A stretch of DNA of 64,000 bases from JBAYIE01 sp965279165 (GTDB lineage Bacteria; Bacteroidota; Bacteroidia; UKL13-3): NCBI GenBank assembly GCA_965279165.1, contig OZ257140.1, forward strand, positions 2,232,001 to 2,296,000, written 5' to 3'. The position numbers were made by a program, and so were the translations under genes. The number at the start of each line of letters is the position of its first letter. Within the stretch, counting starts at the first letter, position 1. Shown in pieces: positions 34,821 through 44,492 of the stretch. The notes beneath the pieces are model-generated. The model worked only from the letters and a program-made list of their open reading frames with translations. It was not told where the DNA came from and did not search any database.

Positions 34821-35705
34821 ATGAAAGTAGCCATTTATAGCAGGGTATTTAAAAAAGAATCTGCAATGTACATTCAACAATTGTATGATACTTTGTATAC
34901 GAATGATATTGAATATTGTACCGAAGAATTATATCTGGCCCAATGTGTATCCAATAATATAAAAGTAAAAAGCACCAATACCTTTGCCAACAGAAAAGAC
35001 TTATTGGCTTATCAACCTGATTTTTTTATTGTGGTAGGTGGAGATGGTACTATGCTCGATTCATTGGTTTATATGCATGGTACAAAAATTCCGGTAATGG
35101 GACTAAATACCGGCCGATTGGGTTTTTTAACTGGAGAAAATAAAACGGATATTCCACAAACCATTAATCATCTTATCAAAGGTCATTACGTATTTGATGG
35201 TCGTTCGGTTATTAAACTGGAATCTAACCAGGTGCTTTTCGAAGGTATTCCTGTGGCACTAAATGATTTTGTTATTCATAAAAAAGACAGCTCGTCTATG
35301 ATGCGAATCAATGCCTATATCAATGGGGAGTTTCTAAATTCATATTGGTCCGATGGTTTGATTATTTCTACCCCAACCGGATCAACCGGTTATTCGTTAA
35401 GCTGTGGAGGTCCAATTTTATATCCAAGTGCAAATAGTTTTGTAATTACACCAATTGCTCCGCATAATTTGAATGTGAGGCCAATGATTATTTCCGACGA
35501 TAGTGTTTTATCTTTCGAAATTGAAGACAGGAGTACTTCTTTTTTAATATCCCTCGATTCGCGGTCGGAAACAATAGATTCTAAAATTCAACTTGCCGTT
35601 CGGAAGGCTGATTTTACTTTCCAATTGGTAAGGTTTAACAATGAAAATTACCTCACCACATTGAGAACAAAACTGATGTGGGGTCTCGATAACCGCAATA
35701 CCTAA
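34821..35705 (+). CDS. nadK: NAD kinase
   Basis: ATP-dependent NAD kinase making NADP, 294 residues, usual length. GGDGT (73-77) is the catalytic and nucleotide motif. NDFVIHK and TPTGSTGYSLSCGGPI complete the signature. It is closely coupled to the CBS gene upstream. The DUF6089 series begins 70 bp downstream. Confidence 0.97.
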   Translation: MKVAIYSRVFKKESAMYIQQLYDTLYTNDIEYCTEELYLAQCVSNNIKVKSTNTFANRKDLLAYQPDFFIVVGGDGTMLDSLVYMHGTKIPVMGLNTGRLGFLTGENKTDIPQTINHLIKGHYVFDGRSVIKLESNQVLFEGIPVALNDFVIHKKDSSSMMRINAYINGEFLNSYWSDGLIISTPTGSTGYSLSCGGPILYPSANSFVITPIAPHNLNVRPMIISDDSVLSFEIEDRSTSFLISLDSRSETIDSKIQLAVRKADFTFQLVRFNNENYLTTLRTKLMWGLDNRNT

Positions 35706-35748
35706 AAATAATTTATCAACCGTCCAAAGGTCAATAAGTTGCTTTTTT

Positions 35749-35756
35749 TAACTTTG
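35749..35756 (+). promoter_or_regulatory. -7 element upstream of the first DUF6089 gene
   Basis: TAACTTTG matches TAnnTTTG and lies 19 bp before the ATG at 35776. The nearest TTG is too close to be the -33 element. Confidence 0.4.
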
Positions 35757-35775
35757 TCTCCTAACCTATTGAGAC

Positions 35776-36612
35776 ATGTTGAAACTAGCCTTTTACATGT
35801 GGTTTGTTTGGTTATTTCCTGCAAACTTATTCGCCCAAACCTGGGCAATTGGATTTTTTACCGGTGGTACTTATAGTTATTGCGATGTTTCAAATGAATT
35901 TATTCGGGAGAACGTGCAATATGCCGGTTATGTTTTTGCAAAGAAAAAATTGACCAATTCATTTTCAGCAGTAGTAAATGTTGGATACATTCAAATAAAA
36001 GGGCTGGATTCTCTTTCTCAAAGCGGGTTTCAGAATCAAAGAAATTTGAATTTTTTTACGGATATCTACGAAGTTTCTGTTGCGGTTGCATATCAATTCA
36101 GACATCAAAGATATTTACCAAAATATAGTCTTAGGCCTTTTATTTCTTTTGGAATCGGGTTAATCTATTTTATTCCCCAAACCAAGTTCCATGGGAAAAT
36201 TTACAATCTTGCCAAATTAAGAACTTCCGGATATTTATATCCTCAAATTGTTCCTGTATTTCCAATCAGAACGGGTGTTCAAATGTTTTTAACTAGTAAA
36301 TTACAGGTTGGTATTGATATGGGGGCTTGTATCACCACTTCTTCAGACTTGGATGATATTCGGGGCAACAGTGTTTATCCAAGTCCCAAAAACCTACCGG
36401 AAAAAGAAAGCCGTATGGTTTACGACCGTAGCAAACATCCAATAGATTCAGAAACCGGCTATGGATATGGATTTCCGGGAAAGATGCGTGGAAAGAATGA
36501 TAGTAAACCAGATATGTATTTTACCTTTGGCGTCTCTTTTACCTACACCATAGGAGATAAAGTTAATCTAAAGAGAATTCACAGAAATCGTTTCTGTCCT
36601 CGTTTCTATTAA
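35776..36612 (+). CDS. DUF6089-type outer-membrane barrel, paralogue 1
   Basis: Exported beta-barrel-like protein of 278 residues, first of five consecutive paralogues. Signal peptide MLKLAFYMWFVWLFPANLFA (1-20). The mature part begins QTWAIGFFTGGTYSY. The conserved middle RNLNFFTDIYEVS, the DLDDIRGNSVYPSP block and the terminal CPRFY are shared with the others. Family members sit before uppS and bamA in Bacteroidota and are thought to be outer-membrane components, function unknown. This copy has an AYxxRH-type loop unlike the other copies. Confidence 0.85.
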   Translation: MLKLAFYMWFVWLFPANLFAQTWAIGFFTGGTYSYCDVSNEFIRENVQYAGYVFAKKKLTNSFSAVVNVGYIQIKGLDSLSQSGFQNQRNLNFFTDIYEVSVAVAYQFRHQRYLPKYSLRPFISFGIGLIYFIPQTKFHGKIYNLAKLRTSGYLYPQIVPVFPIRTGVQMFLTSKLQVGIDMGACITTSSDLDDIRGNSVYPSPKNLPEKESRMVYDRSKHPIDSETGYGYGFPGKMRGKNDSKPDMYFTFGVSFTYTIGDKVNLKRIHRNRFCPRFY

Positions 36613-37001
36613 TCAATCAACATGTTTCAGTTATCCTTTTTTCGAGTTTAACTCCTTTTTTCTTTTCAAACCCAAACCAACTTTGGTATGGATCCATTAA
36701 GAGGTTTAAGGTATGTCCAAATTGTGATTATATTGATTTTTTGAAATTAGTAGCGATTATTCCTACATCAGTAAATTTTGTTTTGGGTAGGTTTAATTTA
36801 GCGAAATTCAATCCCGACAAGTATCTTGGCGTATTTTAGCACAAAAGCGCATTGTTAAAACAGGGTTTAGTCAGGTAATAAATGTAAAAAGTACACTTTA
36901 TATTGTTTGTAGGTATAGTCAATCTCTGCTTACCTCTATTTAAACAATAGATTTTTCTTTTCTAATTTTAACCGCCATTGTTGCAGCTTTATCGGAGTTT
37001 T
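36613..37001. other. 389-bp gap between DUF6089 paralogues 1 and 2
   Basis: AT-rich intergenic DNA with no credible frame on either strand. A perfect promoter pair is not visible; a near-match tattgtttg lies around 36900-36910. No hairpin followed by T is obvious. Confidence 0.4.
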
Positions 37002-37844
37002 GTGAAAAAATCTTTATTCTTTTTATTCGTATTTGTATCCACTGTATCAGGTTTTGCTCAGAACTGGGAACTTGGTGTTTTTGCTGGCGGTAGTTATTCC
37101 TACTGTGATGCTTCTAACGAATTAATTAAAGAGAATGTGAGATATTCTGGTTTTGTGTTTGCTCGCAAACACCTTAACGAATCCTTTTCTTTACGCTTGA
37201 ATATTGGTTATATCAGAATTGCCGGAATGGATTCGCTATCAAAAAGTGAATTTCAACTTCAAAGAAACCTAAACTTTTTTACCGATATTTATGAAATATC
37301 GGGTCAATTCGAATACCATTTGGTACCAGACAAACCTAAAAGCAAGAAGAAAGAGGGAAAACTTATACCTTATGTTTTTGCTGGGGTGGGATTAATTTAC
37401 TTTATACCACAAACCATTCATCAGGGCGAAAAATATGATCTTGCATTACTTCAAACTTCAGGTATTCAATATAGTCAAATAGTATTAACTGTTCCTTTGG
37501 GTGCCGGATTAAGGTATTATATTTCACCCAGAATACAGCTTGGAATGGAGATGGGTTTGCGGATTACTTCGAGCTCCGATCTTGATGATATCAGAGGAAA
37601 CAGCGTTTATCCGGATCCAATTAATTTGCCAAATGATGAAAGCCGACTTGTTTACGATAGAAGCAATCATCCAATTGATGCAGAAACCGGCTACAGATAT
37701 GGCTATCCGGGAAAACAAAGAGGGAAATTAAGTTTTGTTCCGGATATGTACATAGCTTATGGGTTAACCTTAAGTTATAAGTTTGGTGATGTAGGTACCA
37801 GTAAGAACCTTACCAAAAAGCGACCTTGTCCAAGGTTTTATTAA
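37002..37844 (+). CDS. DUF6089-type outer-membrane barrel, paralogue 2
   Basis: Exported protein of 280 residues. I start at GTG 37002 because it gives a clean signal peptide (VKKSLFFLFVFVSTVSGFAQ) like the other copies; the open frame reaches back to a TTG at 36978. The mature N-terminus NWELGVFAGGSYSYCDASNE aligns with copies 1 and 3, as do RNLNFFTDIYEIS, DLDDIRGNSVYPDPINLP and the CPRFY end. A Lys-rich loop (KPKSKKKEGK) replaces the variable region of copy 1. Confidence 0.83.
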   Translation: MKKSLFFLFVFVSTVSGFAQNWELGVFAGGSYSYCDASNELIKENVRYSGFVFARKHLNESFSLRLNIGYIRIAGMDSLSKSEFQLQRNLNFFTDIYEISGQFEYHLVPDKPKSKKKEGKLIPYVFAGVGLIYFIPQTIHQGEKYDLALLQTSGIQYSQIVLTVPLGAGLRYYISPRIQLGMEMGLRITSSSDLDDIRGNSVYPDPINLPNDESRLVYDRSNHPIDAETGYRYGYPGKQRGKLSFVPDMYIAYGLTLSYKFGDVGTSKNLTKKRPCPRFY

Positions 37845-38035
37845 AATAAAGGGTCATTTTCAGCAGTATTCCAATGCTTTTACCAACTCCGGATTGTAAT
37901 CCTAATTTCTTTTTGGTTGGTACTCGAAGATTTGTTGTAGTTGAACGCCAACAATTGAATTAAAGGCATTTTCTGCCATTTTCATCTAAATTTTGACCGA
38001 AACAGTTGAAATGTAAGTGTTTTTGGGTAAAAAGT

Positions 38036-38065
38036 TTGGTAAAGTTTGCTACTTTTATAGCTTTG
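38036..38065 (+). promoter_or_regulatory. promoter of the third DUF6089 gene
   Basis: TTG (38036-38038), a 19-bp spacer and TAGCTTTG (38058-38065) match the consensus. The ATG follows 14 bp later. The remainder of the run down to bamA could be read from here. Confidence 0.65.
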
Positions 38066-38079
38066 CATGAATTGAAATA

Positions 38080-38931
38080 ATGAAAAGAACCGCCAAACCG
38101 ATTTTTATCGTTTTATTTTCACTTTTTACTCCTTTTTTCGCCTTCTCCCAAAATTGGGAGGTAGGTGTTTTTGCGGGTGGTTCCAATTATTATGGTGATG
38201 TGGCAAACGACTTTCATGTAAAAAATATCCGCTATGGTTTTTCCGGCTTTGTTAGAAAACACCTTTCACAGCGATTTGTGCTCAGGGGAAATATCGGATA
38301 CGTAAAGATTGTAGGATTGGATTCTATTTCATCAGATCCGTTTCAACAAAACAGGAACCTGAATTTTTTTACAGATATTTACGAGTTCTCCGGTCAGTTA
38401 GAGTATAATTTTGTAGATGATAAAACAAGGGGACGAAGAATTAAGAATTATACCATACCCTATATTTTTGCGGGAATTGGTGCAAGTTATTTTGTTCCTC
38501 AAACCATTTATCAAGGTAATACCTATAACCTGGCCGACCTGCAAACTTCCGGAATTAATTATAGTCAAGTGGCTATCGTTATACCTGTGGGAGCAGGAGT
38601 TCGTTATTACCTTACGCATCACTGGCAAATAGGGTTTGAATTTGGAGCCCGATTTACCAGCACCTCTGATTTAGATGATATTAGAGGAAATAGTGTGTAT
38701 CCCGATCCTGCTGATTTACCAAGTGATGAGAGTAGGTTGGTACACGACAGATCAGACTTTCCCAAAGATGACCAAGGCGTTGGATTTGGCGTTCCGGGAA
38801 CAACAAGAGGCAAAATTGATTATATTACGGATATGTATTTTGTTTATGGTATCACTTTTAGTTATAAAATCGGATTGTTTAAAGGAAGCAGATTTCATGG
38901 TAAAGCTGTTCATTGTCCAAGATTCTATTAA
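38080..38931 (+). CDS. DUF6089-type outer-membrane barrel, paralogue 3
   Basis: Exported protein of 283 residues with signal peptide (1-23, ending FFAFSQ). It shares with copies 1 and 2 NWEVGVFAGGSNYYGDVAND, RNLNFFTDIYEFS, DLDDIRGNSVYPDPADLP and the final CPRFY. The GGSNYYGD form is closer to the common DUF6089 consensus than GGSYSYCD in copies 1 and 2, so this may be the ancestral-like copy (inference). It has its own promoter. Confidence 0.87.
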   Translation: MKRTAKPIFIVLFSLFTPFFAFSQNWEVGVFAGGSNYYGDVANDFHVKNIRYGFSGFVRKHLSQRFVLRGNIGYVKIVGLDSISSDPFQQNRNLNFFTDIYEFSGQLEYNFVDDKTRGRRIKNYTIPYIFAGIGASYFVPQTIYQGNTYNLADLQTSGINYSQVAIVIPVGAGVRYYLTHHWQIGFEFGARFTSTSDLDDIRGNSVYPDPADLPSDESRLVHDRSDFPKDDQGVGFGVPGTTRGKIDYITDMYFVYGITFSYKIGLFKGSRFHGKAVHCPRFY

Positions 38932-38951
38932 TGGATAATAAAATTCTATAC

Positions 38952-39815
38952 ATGAAAAAAAGCATCCTGAAATGGAATCGAATTGCTGCATTTGTGCTGT
39001 TGTTTTTAATAGCATCAAAAGGGTATTCACAAAATTTGGAAGGTGGAATATTGCTTGGTGCATCCAATTATAACGGAGATTTAAGTGGAACATTAATTGA
39101 TTTTGGAGAAACGAAATTTGGATGCGGAATATTGGTGCGTTACAACGTAGATGAAAGGTGGACAGTAAAAGGTTATTTTGGTTATGGAAGAATTTCCGGT
39201 GCAGATGCAAATTCTACATCAAATGAATACAACCACAAACGAAATTTGAGTTTTTATTCGGATATTTTTGAGATGTCGGGACATGTTGAATATAACCTGA
39301 TACGGATGGATAACCGGTATTATAGCCGACGTCCGGTAATTCCTTATGTATTTATAGGTTTGGGTGTTTATAATTTTAATCCAAAAGCGATTTTAGGAGA
39401 TGTTACATACGAATTGCAGCCTTTGGCAACCGAAGGACAAGGTTCAACACAATACAATGATATTGAGAAATATGCCCTGACACAAATTTGTGTACCTTTC
39501 GGTATGGGTATCAAAAAGAAAATTTCGAGAAGATGGACTATAGGAGCAGAAATTGGATTCCGGTATACATTTACCAATTACCTGGATGATGTAGGTGGAA
39601 AATATGCCAGTACACTTGTAATTGCTAAATCGACAGGAGAAGTTGCAGCCGTACTTTCCGACCGCAGTGCAGAGTTAAACAATGGTGTTCCTCAATTTTC
39701 AGAAGGGGATAAACGTAGCAACAAGGCTATTGATATCAACGATATTTATATATTTTCGGGGGTAACTATTACCTTTAAAATTAAAGGCAAAACCCATTGT
39801 CCTAAATTTAATTAA
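38952..39815 (+). CDS. DUF6089-type outer-membrane barrel, paralogue 4
   Basis: Exported protein of 287 residues from the ATG at 38952, which precedes a signal peptide (1-27, ending SKGYSQ). In-frame ATGs at 38913 and 38931 lie in or on the end of copy 3. It is more diverged: NLEGGILLGASNYNGDL, RNLSFYSDIFEMS, NYLDDVGGKYAS and terminal CPKFN. The gap to copy 3 is 20 bp and to copy 5 is 4 bp, so these three form a tight unit. Confidence 0.86.
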   Translation: MKKSILKWNRIAAFVLLFLIASKGYSQNLEGGILLGASNYNGDLSGTLIDFGETKFGCGILVRYNVDERWTVKGYFGYGRISGADANSTSNEYNHKRNLSFYSDIFEMSGHVEYNLIRMDNRYYSRRPVIPYVFIGLGVYNFNPKAILGDVTYELQPLATEGQGSTQYNDIEKYALTQICVPFGMGIKKKISRRWTIGAEIGFRYTFTNYLDDVGGKYASTLVIAKSTGEVAAVLSDRSAELNNGVPQFSEGDKRSNKAIDINDIYIFSGVTITFKIKGKTHCPKFN

Positions 39816-39819
39816 TGAG

Positions 39820-40620
39820 ATGTTGAAGCGCATTTTAGTTTATACTTTATTTTCATTTGTGGTGCCTTTTTCCATCATGGCGCAGCATCTTGAAATTGGA
39901 ATTAACATGGGAGGAGCAAACTATTGGGGCGACCTTGCACCTTCGGTAGTGATGAAAGAAACCCATTTTTCTTATGGTTTTTTTGCGCGTTTAAATCTAT
40001 CCAGTTCGTTTGCTTTTACTGCTGCAATCAATAATGGAACAGTAAGTGGCGACGATAAAAATTTCGAATACAACAAACCACGTAACCTTAATTTTACAAC
40101 CCCATTTAAAGAATATTCGGGAGTAGTTGAATTTAACTTTTTCAAGTTTGGTCCGGATGTGCTCGATAAACGTTTTAGTCCGTATGTATTTTGGGGACTT
40201 GGATTTACGCAGTTTGATCCGCAAGCCGATGTAAATGGGGAAATGGTGCAATTGAGAAATATCCAAACAGAAAACCAAAGCTATGGAAGTACCGTTATGT
40301 GCATGCCTTTTGGTATGGGATTTAAATGGCAATTTGCCCGTCATTTTGCATGTGAAACCAATATTAATTTCAGAAGGGTTTTCTCGGATTATTTGGATGA
40401 TGTAAGCACGGTTTATCCGGATAACAATGAAACATTCCTGAAAAAAGGAGTTATTGGAGCCTATCTTACCGATCCATCTTCTGCAGTAAACAACTCAGTT
40501 CCGCTGTTCAGTAAAGGGGATCGTCGTGGTAATCAGGATTATACTGATTGGTATGTTACCACCACCGTAAGTATCAGTTATCGGTTTTATAAACGAACAA
40601 AGTGCAGAAGATTTTATTAA
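39820..40620 (+). CDS. DUF6089-type outer-membrane barrel, paralogue 5
   Basis: Exported protein of 266 residues with signal peptide (1-21, ending FSIMAQ). It resembles copy 4 rather than copies 1-3: HLEIGINMGGANYWGDL, RNLNFTTPFKEYS, DYLDDVSTVYPD and terminal CRRFY. It ends 21 bp before uppS and so is the copy at the position where one DUF6089 gene is often found in other Bacteroidota (from general knowledge). Confidence 0.86.
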   Translation: MLKRILVYTLFSFVVPFSIMAQHLEIGINMGGANYWGDLAPSVVMKETHFSYGFFARLNLSSSFAFTAAINNGTVSGDDKNFEYNKPRNLNFTTPFKEYSGVVEFNFFKFGPDVLDKRFSPYVFWGLGFTQFDPQADVNGEMVQLRNIQTENQSYGSTVMCMPFGMGFKWQFARHFACETNINFRRVFSDYLDDVSTVYPDNNETFLKKGVIGAYLTDPSSAVNNSVPLFSKGDRRGNQDYTDWYVTTTVSISYRFYKRTKCRRFY

Positions 40621-40641
40621 ATTCGCGCTCTTTGTTTTCGA

Positions 40642-41382
40642 ATGAGTTCCAAAAGTAAAATCAATACCGAAAAATTACCTCGTCATATTGCAGTGATAAT
40701 GGATGGGAATGGCCGTTGGGCCAAAGGGAAAGGCAAATTCCGAATTTTTGGTCACCAGAACGGGGTACGTTCGGTTAAGGAAGTTACCGAAACCTGCGCC
40801 GAACTTGGCATTAAGGTGTTAACTTTATATGCATTTTCAACAGAAAATTGGGGTCGTCCGGAAGCCGAAGTAAAAGCACTCATGGAATTGCTCGTTTCTA
40901 CCATTCGAAAAGAAACCAAAACCCTACAAGAAAATAATATCAAACTATCAACCATTGGTAATTTTGCCGATTTACCAAAGAAGTGCCAGGTAGAATTAAA
41001 GGAAGCAATGGATGAAACCAAAGGCAATACACGAATGACACTAGTTTTGGCGTTAAGCTATAGTTCGAGATGGGATATTGTAAATGCAATACGTAAAATA
41101 GCTTTGGATGTGAAAGATAATAAACTCAAGGTGGAATCAATTAACGAGCAAACCATGACGACATATCTTTCAACCAATGAATTACCTCCTCCCGAATTAA
41201 TGATAAGAACCAGTGGTGAACAACGTATCAGTAACTTTTTGTTGTGGGAAATGGCCTATACAGAGCTTTATTTTACCGAAAAGCTTTGGCCCGATTTCAA
41301 TAAGGAAGATTTGTATGAAGCAATTATCGATTACCAGAAGAGAGAAAGACGGTTTGGTAAAACCACAGAGCAATTAAGTTAA
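40642..41382 (+). CDS. uppS: undecaprenyl diphosphate synthase-type isoprenyl transferase
   Basis: Cis-prenyltransferase of 246 residues making the lipid carrier for cell-wall and surface glycan synthesis. The catalytic Asp is D21 in VIMDGNGRWAKGKG. RTSGEQRISNFLLWEMAYTE near 190-210 and the Glu/Trp block ELYFTEKLWPDF follow. Two bases separate its stop from the bamA start. Full length. Confidence 0.97.
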   Translation: MSSKSKINTEKLPRHIAVIMDGNGRWAKGKGKFRIFGHQNGVRSVKEVTETCAELGIKVLTLYAFSTENWGRPEAEVKALMELLVSTIRKETKTLQENNIKLSTIGNFADLPKKCQVELKEAMDETKGNTRMTLVLALSYSSRWDIVNAIRKIALDVKDNKLKVESINEQTMTTYLSTNELPPPELMIRTSGEQRISNFLLWEMAYTELYFTEKLWPDFNKEDLYEAIIDYQKRERRFGKTTEQLS

Positions 41383-41384
41383 AC

Positions 41385-43925
41385 ATGACCATTCGAATTC
41401 AGTTGTTTCTCCTATTCTCCTTGATGTTGCCTGTTATTGCATTGTCGCAGCAGGTGCCGGATACACTCATACAGAACACCAAAAGCAATATGGTGGATTA
41501 TGAAAGTGTGAAAACGTATACCTTAGAAGATATCGTAATAACAGGTACCAATTATTACGACAAAAGTGTTTTGCAAATTCTTACCGGGTTATCAATCGGT
41601 CAGAAAATCAAGGTACCCGGAGAAGATATTTCGAAGGTGATTGTAAATATGTGGAAGCAGAAACTCTTTGATGATGTTTCGGTAAGTATACAGGAAATAC
41701 ACGACGATAAAATCACGCTTGCAATTAATTTAAGAGAGAAACCACGTTTATCTACTTTTTCAATTAAGGGTTTACGAAAGAGTAAAGCAAATGCCTTACG
41801 GGAAGAATTAACACTTAAATCCGGACAAATTATTACAGATAATACACTTGCTACCGTGAGCAATGAAGTAAAGAAATTTTATCATGAAAAAGGGTATCTG
41901 GATACGGAAGTGAAGTTTGAACAGGAGATGGATGATGCTAAGAAGAATACGGCCAAACTGCGAATCATAGTTGACAAGGGTAAAAAAATAAAAATCAATG
42001 AAATTTATATCAATGGCAATACAGCGTTAACCGATAAGCAAATTCACAAGTTGATGAAAGATACCAAACGTAAAAAGGTATTGTTTGCTAAGTCAAGGTT
42101 TGATGAGAATAAATTTCAGGACGATAAAATGAAGGTAATTGAGAAATACATGTCTCTTGGTTATCGTGATATTGAAATTGTTACCGATTCTGTGTATCGT
42201 TACGATGAGTCGTCGCTTAATATCACAATGAATGTAAATGAAGGACATAAATATTATTACCGCGATGTAAAATTTGTTGGAAATGTAAAATATTCGGAGA
42301 GAGAATTAGCAGCAATTCTGAAGGTAAATAAAGGGGATATTTATGACCAAACGGCGTTGGATGCCAAATTACACATGAACCAAGGAGGTATGGATATTAG
42401 TACCTTGTATATGGATGATGGGTATTTGTTTTTTAATGTACAACCGATAGAAGTATTGGTGGAGAATGATTCTATTGATCTTGAAATCCGCATTTTTGAA
42501 GGCCAACAAGCCCGAATTAATAAAGTAACTATCAGCGGTAATACCAAAACAAGCGACCATGTTATCCTGCGTGAAATCAGAACCAAACCGGGGCAGTTGT
42601 TTAGCCGTACCGAGGTGCAGAGATCCATTCAAGCATTATCACAAATCGGTTACTTTAATCCGGAAGCATTAGGGGTGAATCCAGTTCCTCACCAGGAAAG
42701 CGGAACAGTAGATATTGAATATAAAGTAGAAGAAAGACCTAACGACCAAATTGAATTATCAGCAGGTTGGGGTGCCAATTCGGTAGTTGGAACATTAGGA
42801 CTAACCTTGAATAATTTTTCGACCAAACGAATGTTCGACGGTAAAGCCTGGGCACCAATTCCAAGTGGCGATGGACAAAGAATATCATTGAGGGCACAAA
42901 CCAATGGTTCGTTTTACCAATCTTATAGTGCATCTTTTACTGAACCTTGGTTAGGTGGTAAAAAACCAAAGGCCTTAAGTGTATCTATTTTTCATTCGGT
43001 TCAATCGAACGGTTATGCCTCCGGAAATCCATTGCGTGCCGGATTATATACAACAGGAGCTTCGGTGGGATTGGGTAAACGATTGAAATGGCCGGATGAT
43101 TATTTCACATTAAACACCTCTGTCATATTTCAGAAGTACAATAACGAGGTTAATTACTTAGGTCAAAGTTATTTGGCTAGTATTCCATCCGGTATCACCA
43201 ACAGTTTTAGTGTAAAGTTTGTATTGGCACGTAATTCAACGGATCAGCCAATTTATCCTCGATCGGGAGCAAATTTGTCGGTATCCTTACAATTAACACC
43301 TCCTTATTCGTTATTGGAAAAAAACTTCACACCGATTGAAGGTTTTAAATCGAGCAATTGGTTAGAGTTTTATAAATGGAAATTTGAGGGAATATGGTAT
43401 GCCAAATTAGTAGGAAACAAGAAGCCATTGGTGTTGATGGCTAGGGCTAATTTCGGATTTATCGGAAGGTATAATGAACAGCGGGCCTATACACCATTTG
43501 AACGTTTTTGGCTGGGTGGAGCCGGTCTTATCGGGTTTAGTTTGGATGGAAGGGAATTAATTGCATTGCGTGGGTATATGGATAATTCGTTAACCCCAAC
43601 CGGATATGATGCAAGCATGGGTCGCTATATCCAACAAGGGGGATTGATTTATGATAAATTTACGATGGAGTTGCGTTTTCCAATTTCTTTAAATCCATCC
43701 GCAACGGTATTTCCATTGGTGTTTCTGGAAGCAGGAAAAGCATGGTTGTCGGTGGAGGATATGAATCCATTTGAAATATACCGATCAGCAGGAATGGGAG
43801 TTCGTATCTTTTTACCAATGTTTGGGATGATTGGTTTGGATTGGGGTTATGGATTTGATGAAGTACTTTATCGTCCGGGTGTAAACGGCGCTAATTTCCA
43901 CTTTTTATTGGGACAACAATTTTAA
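41385..43925 (+). CDS. bamA: BamA outer-membrane assembly factor
   Basis: Omp85-family core of the machine that folds beta-barrel proteins into the outer membrane, 846 residues. Signal peptide (1-21); five POTRA domains about 45-430 (for example LSTFSIKGLRKSKANALREE and DRKVTISGNTKTSDHVIL-like repeats); 16-strand barrel from about 450 to the end. The loop-6 motif appears as LRGY in ELIALRGYMD, and the last residue is Phe. It is followed by two Skp/OmpH chaperones, the usual arrangement. Confidence 0.96.
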   Translation: MTIRIQLFLLFSLMLPVIALSQQVPDTLIQNTKSNMVDYESVKTYTLEDIVITGTNYYDKSVLQILTGLSIGQKIKVPGEDISKVIVNMWKQKLFDDVSVSIQEIHDDKITLAINLREKPRLSTFSIKGLRKSKANALREELTLKSGQIITDNTLATVSNEVKKFYHEKGYLDTEVKFEQEMDDAKKNTAKLRIIVDKGKKIKINEIYINGNTALTDKQIHKLMKDTKRKKVLFAKSRFDENKFQDDKMKVIEKYMSLGYRDIEIVTDSVYRYDESSLNITMNVNEGHKYYYRDVKFVGNVKYSERELAAILKVNKGDIYDQTALDAKLHMNQGGMDISTLYMDDGYLFFNVQPIEVLVENDSIDLEIRIFEGQQARINKVTISGNTKTSDHVILREIRTKPGQLFSRTEVQRSIQALSQIGYFNPEALGVNPVPHQESGTVDIEYKVEERPNDQIELSAGWGANSVVGTLGLTLNNFSTKRMFDGKAWAPIPSGDGQRISLRAQTNGSFYQSYSASFTEPWLGGKKPKALSVSIFHSVQSNGYASGNPLRAGLYTTGASVGLGKRLKWPDDYFTLNTSVIFQKYNNEVNYLGQSYLASIPSGITNSFSVKFVLARNSTDQPIYPRSGANLSVSLQLTPPYSLLEKNFTPIEGFKSSNWLEFYKWKFEGIWYAKLVGNKKPLVLMARANFGFIGRYNEQRAYTPFERFWLGGAGLIGFSLDGRELIALRGYMDNSLTPTGYDASMGRYIQQGGLIYDKFTMELRFPISLNPSATVFPLVFLEAGKAWLSVEDMNPFEIYRSAGMGVRIFLPMFGMIGLDWGYGFDEVLYRPGVNGANFHFLLGQQF

Positions 43926-43929
43926 CAGA

Positions 43930-44490
43930 ATGAAAAAATTATTAATTATTGGATTGCTTTTATGTGTTTCGTTGTTTGCTTATTCGCAACGATTCGGATA
44001 TGTAGATACAGAATATGTGTTGGATATGATGCCGGAATATCGTTCGTCGCAGAAACAATTGGATCAAATTGCCGATGACTGGCAAAAGGAAATGGAGAAA
44101 ATGCAGATTCAAATTGATAAGATGAACAAGGATTACCTTGCAGAACAAGTATTGTTAACGGAAGATCTTCGCAAGAAAAGAGAAGAAGAAATAAAATCGA
44201 AAGAGAAGGAACTAAAGGATTTCAGGACAAAAAAATTCGGTTATGAAGGAGAATTATACAAAAAAAGACTCGAATTGGTAAAGCCAATTCAAGATAAGGT
44301 GTTCGATGCCGTTCAAAAAGTTGCAAAACAAAGCGCTTTAGACTTTATATTTGCCAAATCTGGCGAATTAATCATGCTTTATTCCAATGCTAAATACGAT
44401 AAAAGCGATGAGGTATTAACAGAATTAGGAGTAGCCATTAACAAAACAGATAAACCAAAGGATCAGAATATCAATAAGAAAAACAAATAA
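43930..44490 (+). CDS. Skp/OmpH family periplasmic chaperone, copy 1
   Basis: Exported chaperone of 186 residues. Signal peptide (1-20, ending AYSQ), the strand RFGYVDTEYVLDMMPEY, a long coiled-coil arm (about 45-115, rich in Lys, Glu and Gln), then the closing core with ALDFIFAKSGE. Skp-type trimers hold unfolded barrel proteins on the way to BamA. It starts 4 bp after bamA. Confidence 0.93.
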   Translation: MKKLLIIGLLLCVSLFAYSQRFGYVDTEYVLDMMPEYRSSQKQLDQIADDWQKEMEKMQIQIDKMNKDYLAEQVLLTEDLRKKREEEIKSKEKELKDFRTKKFGYEGELYKKRLELVKPIQDKVFDAVQKVAKQSALDFIFAKSGELIMLYSNAKYDKSDEVLTELGVAINKTDKPKDQNINKKNK

Positions 44491-44492
44491 TA

